This document shows, in pieces, positions 6,740-14,300 of a stretch of 15,731 nucleotides of DNA; positions within the stretch are counted from its first letter, which is position 1; each line of letters begins with the position of its first letter. The notes beneath the pieces are model-generated. The model saw nothing but the letters and a program-made list of their open reading frames with translations. It had not been told where the DNA came from and searched no databases. Source of the DNA: Candidatus Stercoripulliclostridium pullicola (GTDB lineage Bacteria > Bacillota > Clostridia > Christensenellales > DTU072); assembly GCA_017694145.1 (NCBI GenBank), contig JADINF010000175.1, positions 1 through 15,731 of the forward strand, read 5' to 3'. Made by a program: the position numbers and the translations under genes.

Positions 6740-8191
6740 TTACTCTTCCTCTTCGTCGTCCGTCGATTCGAGCATTCCGATATTGTCCGCATTGGAGAAT
6801 TTGCCGAGCTGCAACGCTATCTGGGAATTGGAGTTATGCGGCTCCACTTTACCGAGCGCGAGATAGTATGCGTTGTCCTTTACGTCGGAATTGAAGAAGT
6901 ACACGCAGTCGAGCACTTTGTCGAGCTTGAGCCAGGTCGTGTTGTAGGTAGTGCCGTAAAGCGATACGGCGCTCACCCTCTTGAGATCGTATCCGCCGTT
7001 TCCGTTCGCCGTAAGCACGTCTATCTTGTACAGCGCGTTGCTCGCGGTATAATACACGGTCACCGTTCCCTCTTTTACCTGCACGTCCAGTATGCTGAGC
7101 GAGGAGCCTTCTATCACGGCGTCCGCTACCCAGGCGCCGGAAGCGTCCTTGCGGAGATAATCGACGGAATCGGAATCCGCCGCGAGAATGTTGTCGGCGT
7201 CGATGAATTTAAGCGAGGTATAGGTCACGCCCGTGGTGTAACGCACTTCCTTCGCTTCGCTGAAAGTAAGATCGGCATTGAAATCGTATGCATAAACGCC
7301 TTTGGACTTCGTGTTGGTGCCGCTGTCGGTCTTGGTGTAAACGAGCCTTATGCCCTCGCCGCCCACGAAATAGCTGTCGAGAATAGTTATCGAATAGCCG
7401 CCGGGATGAGCAAGCTTATTCGCGTCGTAGGAGGCAAGTCCGTCTATCACCTTGACGGGAGCGCCGCCCGCTCTGTACGCCCATACCGTGTTGTTGGTGG
7501 CGTAGCTGTTCTCGGCGGCTTTGGTATAAAATACCGTGTTCTGCATGCCGTTTGCGTTATCCGCGTAATCGGCGAACGTATACGCTACGACTTCCTCGTC
7601 CACGAGACTGTCTTTGAATTTCTTGTCGTTGAGATCTATAACGTGAAGCTCGTTTTCGGAGTTCATATAGACGATATATCCGTCGCTCACTCTGTAAACG
7701 GGAGTATAGTCGTCGAAATTGGCGATGACTTCGCTCTCCGCTCCGTCCAGTGTGGTGCGCATCAGTACCATTTCGGAAGTCTTGGCGTTACCGCTGCCGT
7801 CCTTGTCCGTCGAAGGCGTGGTGTAATAAATGTGATCGCCCACTATGACGATACCGATATCCGCGTTGGTGTTGTAGACGTTCTTCGGAACGATCGTCGC
7901 GAGGGTGTCGGTCTTGGGCAAGCCCGCTTCGTCGAGCTCTACGCGCATTATCGCGCCTTTGACGACGTTACCGAATTCGTTGTCGCCGTCCTGACCCGCA
8001 TAACCATTGATAAAATACAGATATTTACCCGCTTTTACCGCGAGCCCGCCGTTGGAAACCACGTTTTCGATACCGGAGCGATCGGTAGCGACCGCGTCCT
8101 GCTTATACTTTTTGTTGCAGCCCGCGAGAGCAAGGCACAATGCCGCGCACAATATTACGCCGATGACCGCAAAAATCGCTTTTTTCTTCAT
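6740..8191 (-). CDS. Secreted lipoprotein with beta-propeller-like repeats (DUF5050-like), function unknown
   Basis: I do not recognise a named function. The 483-residue protein starts with a lipoprotein signal: MKKK, a hydrophobic stretch, and the lipobox LAGC at 22-25, so C25 should be lipidated and the protein held on the outer face of the cytoplasmic membrane. The rest is rich in short beta strands of the type GKYLYFINGY, GDHIYYTTP, DGYIVYMNSENELHVIDL and DNAYYLALG. These recur through the chain and resemble the blades of DUF5050-type beta-propellers; the blade assignment is inference. No catalytic motif stands out. The chain ends in a very acidic tail, DDEEEE. The ATG at 8191 has a GGAG site 5 nt upstream. 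A near-perfect promoter just behind the HAD gene gives it its own transcript. Confidence 0.85.
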   Translation of the reverse strand: MKKKAIFAVIGVILCAALCLALAGCNKKYKQDAVATDRSGIENVVSNGGLAVKAGKYLYFINGYAGQDGDNEFGNVVKGAIMRVELDEAGLPKTDTLATIVPKNVYNTNADIGIVIVGDHIYYTTPSTDKDGSGNAKTSEMVLMRTTLDGAESEVIANFDDYTPVYRVSDGYIVYMNSENELHVIDLNDKKFKDSLVDEEVVAYTFADYADNANGMQNTVFYTKAAENSYATNNTVWAYRAGGAPVKVIDGLASYDANKLAHPGGYSITILDSYFVGGEGIRLVYTKTDSGTNTKSKGVYAYDFNADLTFSEAKEVRYTTGVTYTSLKFIDADNILAADSDSVDYLRKDASGAWVADAVIEGSSLSILDVQVKEGTVTVYYTASNALYKIDVLTANGNGGYDLKRVSAVSLYGTTYNTTWLKLDKVLDCVYFFNSDVKDNAYYLALGKVEPHNSNSQIALQLGKFSNADNIGMLESTDDEEEE

Positions 8192-8224
8192 AATATCTCC
8201 GTAGAAGATTTGTTTCGTTTTTTA

Positions 8225-8253
8225 ATTATATAATAAAGAGCGGGTATTTGCAA
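8225..8253 (-). promoter_or_regulatory. Promoter of the lipoprotein gene
   Basis: On the minus strand, TTGCAA (8248-8253) and a perfect TATAAT (8225-8230) are separated by 17 nt. The start is predicted near 8218, with a leader of about 27 nt. The -35 lies only 10 nt beyond the HAD stop codon, so the lipoprotein can be made independently of the genes upstream; no terminator separates them. Confidence 0.8.
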
Positions 8254-8263
8254 CCCTTTTTCG

Positions 8264-9043
8264 CTATTCCTCCGTCAACTCGCAAACGGAGCCGAACGCA
8301 AACGTAGGCACGATATCGCTCGACATGAGCGACTCCGGAGTGATCTCGCCCGTGAATACCGCCACCGATTTGAACCCGTTGTTCACTCCGAAAAGGATAT
8401 CGGTGTACAATCTGTCCCCCACCATGGCTATCCTGTCGGCGGGTACGTCGTAGAGGTGTTTCACTATCTCCGCCATGGAAGCGTAAGGCTTGCCGCAGTA
8501 GACGGAAACCTTCTTGCCGGAAGAACATTCGAGAAGCGCGGCGAGCGAGCCCACGTCGGGCATATCCCCCCTGTCGGAAGGGCATATCCTGTCCGGGTGC
8601 GTGGCTACGAATTCGCTCCCCTTGCCGAGCATAACGTTCGCCGTCCAGAATTTGTCGTACGTCACTCCCGTATCGAACGCGAGCAGAACTATATCGGCGT
8701 TTTCGGAGTCGATCGCGATACCCGCGTCGCGCACCGCTTTTACGAAAGTGGGCGTTCCCACGGGATATACGCTTTTGCCGGGACGGGAGGTCTTGAGAAA
8801 ATGTATCGAAGCCGTAGCGGAAGTTATTATCTGCTCGATTTTTGCGGGATATCCCATTGAAGTAAGCTTTTCCACGTATTCCGCGGGGTCTTTCGAGCTG
8901 TTGTTGGTAAGGAAACAAACCTTCTTGCCGGCGCTTTCCAGCTTCTTGAGCGTGTCGACGGCGCCGGGTATCGGCGTGTCGCCCAGATAAATTGTGCCGT
9001 CGAGATCGAATAAAAACAGATCGGCGTCCACGGTAACTCTCAT
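8264..9043 (-). CDS. HAD-IIA family phosphatase (NagD/AraL-like)
   Basis: A haloacid-dehalogenase superfamily hydrolase expected to dephosphorylate small sugar or glycerol phosphates through an aspartyl-phosphate; the exact substrate cannot be read from sequence. The 259 residues contain the four HAD motifs: DLDGT (13-17, nucleophile D13, acid/base D15), LTNNSS (45-50), GKP with K185, and GDRLYTD (209-215, metal-binding D210 and D215). The type IIA cap lies between motifs 2 and 3, typical of NagD, AraL and 4-nitrophenylphosphatases. The start at 9043 has GAGG about 7 nt upstream. The gene lies 40 nt after the dehydrogenase-like gene and probably shares its transcript. That neighbourhood recalls araL-araM of Bacillus and hints at a glycerol- or sugar-phosphate substrate. 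Confidence 0.92.
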   Translation of the reverse strand: MRVTVDADLFLFDLDGTIYLGDTPIPGAVDTLKKLESAGKKVCFLTNNSSKDPAEYVEKLTSMGYPAKIEQIITSATASIHFLKTSRPGKSVYPVGTPTFVKAVRDAGIAIDSENADIVLLAFDTGVTYDKFWTANVMLGKGSEFVATHPDRICPSDRGDMPDVGSLAALLECSSGKKVSVYCGKPYASMAEIVKHLYDVPADRIAMVGDRLYTDILFGVNNGFKSVAVFTGEITPESLMSSDIVPTFAFGSVCELTEE

Positions 9044-9083
9044 ATCAGAACCTCGTCTTTTGCAATCTATCGCGCGTATCGGT

Positions 9084-10103
9084 TCACGCGGTCAGGTCGG
9101 TCAATGCGTCTATAAATCCGCTCCCCGCAAGCAACGAAATGAAACTTTTGTCCTCGCGGGCAAGTCCCGCCGCGAGCGTAAGGTCGTTGAGCAGCATACC
9201 GAGATGCGCTTTCCCTCCCCCCGTTTCCACCAGAAAACGGTCGAGCACGGCTTTCAAGTCCCTTTCGTCGGGAGCGTATCTTGCGGTAAGCGTGCGGTAC
9301 GGCTCGAGATTTATTGCGGCGGATTCTACGTCTGCGGAAAGCGGAAACCCCGCTTTCTCCGCCAGAATACGCGCTCGCACTCCGTCTTTCCCTAACAATA
9401 TACTACAAAAGCGGAAATTTGTAAATCGTATGGTCAGGAAAACGGCGATATAGTTAAGGAAAAAGTAAGGGAAAACGCCCTTCTCGCCCTCGCCGAGCGG
9501 ATAAAGAGAGTGCGCAAACCCGAAATACCCCGTATCGCCCTCGTTAAGACGCCCTTTTATTTCCGCGGTACGCATAATTAGGTCTTCCGCGGATATCTCC
9601 GCGAAAAGATTGTCGCGTGCTACGGGCAGAAGCTCTCTCGCGGTCGTTTCCCGCGCGCCCCGCCGCGCCGAGCAGGCGAGACAAAGAGCCTCCGCATACG
9701 CGCCGAAAGCCCCCGCGAACGCCGTAGAGTACAGATAAGAGCAATCTCCTGACGTATCGAAAAATACCGCGTCAAGGTTTCCGTATTTGAAATTACGGTT
9801 GCCCGAAATAACGTAATCATCAAATATATTGCCGTACGCGAAATCGCTCACGACGACGAGCGGAGCTCCTTTCGCTATGAGTCGCGCCGCTTGTAATTCT
9901 CTTTCGTCGCCCGCGCAAACGAACATTCTGACGCTCTCGTCGGAGCGCGCCTCGTCCGCCTTCACCGTGGGGTTGCCTACGGCGTTCAGCGCGGACGTCA
10001 TCGTGCCTTCTTTATCGCACACTCCCACTTTTCCGCGCGGATACTTCCTTGCCACGTACTCCGCGGCGTCCTTTACGGCGCCGGAAGAAAAGTACAATTC
10101 CAT
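9084..10103 (-). CDS. Diverged glycerol-1-phosphate dehydrogenase / Fe-ADH-fold-like protein (tentative)
   Basis: The gene is convincing; the family is tentative. The 339-residue layout parallels AraM/EgsA-type glycerol-1-phosphate dehydrogenases: a strand and loop GKVGVCDKEGT (24-34), VRMFVCAGDERELQAARLIA where the NAD-binding GGGS element is expected (58-77), LDAVFFD (110-116), a helix AGAFGAYAEAL (130-140) where the family has GxGDxxxK, GFAHSLYP (195-202) near the metal-ligand histidines, and a C-terminal helical part with EPYRTLTARYAPDE. By this by-eye alignment the glycine-rich NAD motif, the metal-ligand Asp and the last His are not conserved; only H198 remains. It could be a non-catalytic relative or an altered enzyme. 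There is no Shine-Dalgarno before the ATG, and a TATAAT lies 6 nt upstream. The HAD-IIA phosphatase follows after 40 nt. Confidence 0.5.
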   Translation of the reverse strand: MELYFSSGAVKDAAEYVARKYPRGKVGVCDKEGTMTSALNAVGNPTVKADEARSDESVRMFVCAGDERELQAARLIAKGAPLVVVSDFAYGNIFDDYVISGNRNFKYGNLDAVFFDTSGDCSYLYSTAFAGAFGAYAEALCLACSARRGARETTARELLPVARDNLFAEISAEDLIMRTAEIKGRLNEGDTGYFGFAHSLYPLGEGEKGVFPYFFLNYIAVFLTIRFTNFRFCSILLGKDGVRARILAEKAGFPLSADVESAAINLEPYRTLTARYAPDERDLKAVLDRFLVETGGGKAHLGMLLNDLTLAAGLAREDKSFISLLAGSGFIDALTDLTA

Positions 10104-10109
10104 AGCGGC

Positions 10110-10115
10110 ATTATA
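10110..10115 (-). promoter_or_regulatory. Candidate -10 element directly upstream of the dehydrogenase-like gene
   Basis: A perfect TATAAT on the minus strand ends 6 nt before the ATG at 10101-10103. A start 6-7 nt downstream of the -10 would fall at or next to the A of the ATG, giving a leaderless message. The -35 region (TAATTT or TTAATT at the right distance) is poor, which lowers confidence. Confidence 0.35.
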
Positions 10116-10198
10116 CAGCCTTTGCGAGCGCGAAATTAAATACCGCCCGACGATTTACGTCGTATTTTGTATTAAGTTTTTCCCGCGGCGTCGAGCCT

Positions 10199-11251
10199 TT
10201 ATTCGTTCTTTACCGCTTCTTTCGGCTTACGCCTTACGAGCACCACCGCAAGATTGTACGCGAAAGCCGCCACCGGCACGCCGAGCACAAGTCCCCAGAA
10301 GCCGAAAAGACCTCCGCCCACGACTACCGCGAGCAACACGTAAAAGCTCGAAAGTCCCACATATTTACCCACTATCGCGGGATATGTGGTAACCTGCTCT
10401 ATCTGTTGGAGTACGAGGATTATCGCGATGAAAACGAGCGCTTTCGAGGGCGACGCCGTCACCACGATCAGGAAACCCGTCGCGCCGCCGATATAGCCGC
10501 CGAGCATCGGTATGAGATTACCGGTCGCCACCGCTACCGCTACAAGCAACGCATAAGGCACTTTGAACGCGATGAACGCGAGATAGCACGCCGTACCGAA
10601 TATCAGAGCTTCGATCGCCTGCCCCGCGAGGAACCTCGAAAATTTGTCCGCCGCCGCGCTGACGGCGCCTTTGACGAGCGCGGCGCGCCCCTCGTCGCAA
10701 CATCTGTCTATCACGGCGTACAGCCCGCCCGCAAGGCTTTCTTTGGAAGCTACAGCCATCGTTCCGAGCGCTATCCCTATGAAAATATAAACCGCTTCCT
10801 TAACGGTATTGACCGCAAACGAAGCCACGTCGGGCAGCTTCTCGGCGAGAAATTTTTCTCCTTTCGCCACGAGCTCAGATATTACGTCGCTGCGAATTCC
10901 CAAAAACTCCGTTTCGCCCTCTCTGACCGCTCCGAGCGTTTCCTCGAGCGCGGAGAAGCTCGATTTGAGTTCGGGTAGCGCGAGCGCCGCCATAAGCGCC
11001 GCCACGCCTGCGATAAGCGTTATCGCGAGCGTAAGCGAAAGAGCTCTTTTCACTTTCGTGGACTTTATGCGGCTCAGAAAGGTGGTTTCCGCGAATTTGA
11101 CGGGCGCGTTGAGAAAGAGCGCGAAAACTCCCCCTACGAATACCGGATAAACGGCTTCCGCGAGCGCGGAGGCTACGGAGCGCGTGATCTTAAGATCCAA
11201 TGCGAACAGTATCATTACGATAGCCGCGAGTATTAAAAATTTCTTTTTCAT
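10199..11251 (-). CDS. AI-2E family (TqsA/YdiK-type) membrane transporter
   Basis: A polytopic inner-membrane protein of the AI-2E family; characterised members export autoinducer-2 or move Na+/H+, and substrate cannot be inferred here. The 350 residues show N-terminal membrane segments at about 4-20, 32-49 and 70-92, an extracytoplasmic helical stretch (93-150), then the conserved C-terminal half: GQAIEA (210-215), GNLIPMLGGYIGG (244-256), QQIEQ (282-286), PAIVGK (291-296) and GGGLFGFWGLVLGVPV (312-327). The tail is basic and ends KPKEAVKNE. The ATG at 11251 follows a weak GAGCGGA site. It is separated from the giant surface gene by a terminator and from the dehydrogenase-like gene by 95 nt, with no obvious terminator there. 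Confidence 0.92.
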   Translation of the reverse strand: MKKKFLILAAIVMILFALDLKITRSVASALAEAVYPVFVGGVFALFLNAPVKFAETTFLSRIKSTKVKRALSLTLAITLIAGVAALMAALALPELKSSFSALEETLGAVREGETEFLGIRSDVISELVAKGEKFLAEKLPDVASFAVNTVKEAVYIFIGIALGTMAVASKESLAGGLYAVIDRCCDEGRAALVKGAVSAAADKFSRFLAGQAIEALIFGTACYLAFIAFKVPYALLVAVAVATGNLIPMLGGYIGGATGFLIVVTASPSKALVFIAIILVLQQIEQVTTYPAIVGKYVGLSSFYVLLAVVVGGGLFGFWGLVLGVPVAAFAYNLAVVLVRRKPKEAVKNE

Positions 11252-11304
11252 ATTCCGCTCTTCGGGTAGTATGCGCGCTTAACGCGCTTTTATCGCGCGT
11301 GCGC

Positions 11305-11334
11305 AAAAAAACGCCCTTCCTTACGGAAAGGCGT
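11305..11334 (-). terminator. Rho-independent terminator after the giant surface-protein gene
   Basis: On the minus strand, ACGCCTTTCC (11325-11334) pairs with GGAAGGGCGT (11311-11320), one G-T pair, around the loop GTAA, followed by seven T (11305-11311). It lies 24 nt beyond the stop codon. The opposite strand is followed by TTTCTTT, so it is partly bidirectional. Confidence 0.88.
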
Positions 11335-11358
11335 TTCTTTATCGGGGGATTTCCTCTT

Positions 11359-14300
11359 TTACTCCTCGTCGGACCAGCCTTCGAACGTCACGGCGTTCTC
11401 CGCAAATTCGTTCTGCACGCGGATGTCGTTACGTAAAGGCGTGTTGGTCTTGATGGCGACGTTATTGCGTTTGAACACGTTGTCGAATATCGAAACTTCC
11501 GAATCGGAAGCGCCGATATACACGGCGGGTCCTTTCGTATTGACGAAGGAGTTGTCGCTGAGCGTTATGTCGCCGGAAGCCACGTTGACGCCCATGTTGT
11601 TGAAGTAGAATCCGGAGTCGGAGATATTGACCGCTCCCGATTCGAGGTATACCGCCGTGGAATAGGAGTAGAAATAGCTCTCCTTGATCTCTACCGTGCC
11701 GCTATATCCCGTCTGCGCTCTGACGCCCACGGAATCGATCAGCACGGTCGCGCCGGAATTGACGAATTCGGAACGAGATACCGTCACCGCTCCCGCCTTG
11801 GCGCCCACGTATACGGAGGACGAGGACGCTTTGGGCGTAAACGAAATTATATCGAGCGTGACGTCGCCCGCGGCTATCGTCACGGAATCGAAGATTACCG
11901 CGATCCTCTCCTCGTCCGAAGTAAGGTCGTAGGATCCCACGATCGCTACGGAAGCGTTTTTCGAAATAGTCAGGCTGCCGTAATTGCCCGCCGTTAGATA
12001 CCAGCGTACCGTATCGCCGTCACGCAGTTGCGCCACCGCGGCGTCGAGAGCGTTCTTATCGGAAATGACTACCGCGCCCGTCGTGCGCGCCACTATTTCA
12101 TAGCTGCCTTTTTCCGTAGTGATCACGTAATTCTTATGCGAAGGCTTCGTCGCGAAATCGAGTTCGTAGCTTCCTACCATGTGTTTGTAGGTAAGCGTTC
12201 CGCCCGTCCAGGCTATGTCGAACGCGCCGAATATCGCCGGAGTATCCGTTCCGACCAGTCCCGCTTCCTCGGGATTGTTCGCGGAAACCACCGTTATCGC
12301 GGAATCGAAGGGCTTGAGTTCTTCTAGATACTCCGATTCGACCCTGTTGACGGAGATCTTTATTTCCCTCGGAACAATGGTGACCGAAACGTCGTTGAGT
12401 ACTCCGTCGGGATAGTTCTGTCCGCCGTCGATCTTCACTTTAACGATGTAATTGCCTGCGTCGCGTATCTTCGAGCCCTGCGGGAGCTGTTGCGATCCGT
12501 CGGGAGTGTAGGTGAATTCGAACGTTACCCCGGGATCTTCGAACGGCACGCCGCCCGCAAGCACCACGGCGTCGCGATATTCGCCGTTATAGTCCATCGT
12601 CGTCTGTAAAGTGTAATTTATGTCCGGCTTCGCGATGCGGACGACTATCGTGAATTCCATACCGGCGTTCATGGTGTAGTTGCGCTGGTCTTCGACGAAG
12701 GTCATTCTCATAAGATAATCGCCGACGTTGATGGGACGAAGCACGGGGTTGTACGCGGGATTGGTGCTCTCTGGATCGTACTCCGCATAGATAAGTTCGT
12801 ACGTCGCGCCCTTGGGCACTCCGCCTATCATCGGATACTGTTCGGCGCCGTTATACGTATAGACTGCCTGCTTGACCTTCACGGTAGCCGTTCCGCCGGA
12901 GGTAGCGTATTCGTAATCGCTCTCCTGTATCGGCACGTCGTCGCCCGTATGGAAGTAGATGTCCTCTGCGTAAATCTCGCACTTGTTGATGACGAGATAA
13001 TACGTGTAGTATCCGGTAACGTTATAGTCGTCCTCTTCTCTTATCAGGATACGCACGCGGTATTCGGGCGAGCCTTCGAGCCTGACCGCCACGGGTTGCT
13101 CGTCCTGCCAGCTTATGCCGCCGTCGATACTGTACTGCACGCTGAAATTCTGTACGGGACCGTAAGAGCCGTCCTCGCGCAGGAAATCCTTGATGGTGAA
13201 GTATTCGGTGATATCGAGCGCTTCGCCGGTATAGACGCGGTTAAGGAAGTTCACGCCGTTTACGGTAGTCCAGGTTATGTCGTCCGCCGTAAGCTGCTGC
13301 TTCTCGACTATCACCGTCATAGAGCCCGTGATTATTTCGCCGTAAGCGTTCTTGAAGCTGCAGGAGACCTCGTATTCTCCCGCGCGGTTCCGGTTGACGT
13401 TCTGCATCGACCACAGCGGAGCAATGCCGGTAACGGTCAGAGGCATATCGCTCGAAGTTATCGTCTGTCCGAGCGGGAAACGTACCGTCGCGCTCTTGAA
13501 TTCCGCGCTGCGCGCTTCTATCGTCGTGTAATCGTAGGTGCGTATCGGCACGGTGAAGCTTATCGACATCTTGTCGGAATTCGGACCGTTGCCTTCGGCG
13601 TCGCCGCTCAGGTTCTGGCTGTCGCTGAAGGAAAGGAATGTGTATGTACAGTTGAATATCGCCACGAGATTTTCAACGTCGTACTCTACGCTCACGATAT
13701 CCAGATACGCGCCTTCGTCGGTCACGACGACTTTGTCGGGCAGAGTGGAGGTTTCGGGTCCCGCGACGTATTGTCCCGCCCTGTTCACCCCTATCGGAAT
13801 ATAATCGTAATAGAAGCCGCCGTTAGAGTATCCCGTCACGTTGCCGCCGCTCGTTTCTTCGTTGACGGCATAGAGCTTGGGATCGATGACTATGATAGTG
13901 AATGTGACGTTGTCCTCGTCCACCGTACCCAACGTGCCGCGGATATTGGTATAGGTCATGCCCGCTTCGACGTTGTCGATGTTAGGCAGGTTCGCCGCGG
14001 CAAACGACAGCGGCACCGCCGCTATCTGCGTGGTATTGTCGGCATAATCGAAGCGATAGTACAGTTTCGTAGGCAGCTGCTCTTCTATCGGCACGCCTTT
14101 ACGCACGTAAAGCGTTCCGCCGCTGAGAGGCTGCGTGGTCGTGCCGCCTCCGGGTAACGGGACGGTGATGTCTATATTTCTCGCTTTGATCGAGAACTGA
14201 ATGTCGAGCCTCGTTCCGTAAACCTGCATCGAAGCCGTCACGAACATCAGCTCGTCGCCGATCGCACCCGAAATGACGTCCGTTCTCGCAAGATAATCCT

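Noticed and set aside
6251..8233. 660-codon open frame on the plus strand across the end of nfnB and antisense to the lipoprotein gene
   Set aside because: Translation is rich in R, H and V with no domain, it crosses two strong terminators, and both strands below it carry clearly real genes. It arises from the codon use of the genes underneath.
12949..14157. 402-codon plus-strand frame antisense to the giant surface gene
   Set aside because: No ribosome site, low-complexity V/R/H/Y composition and no recognisable motif; the minus-strand frame has coherent Ig and MBG repeats.
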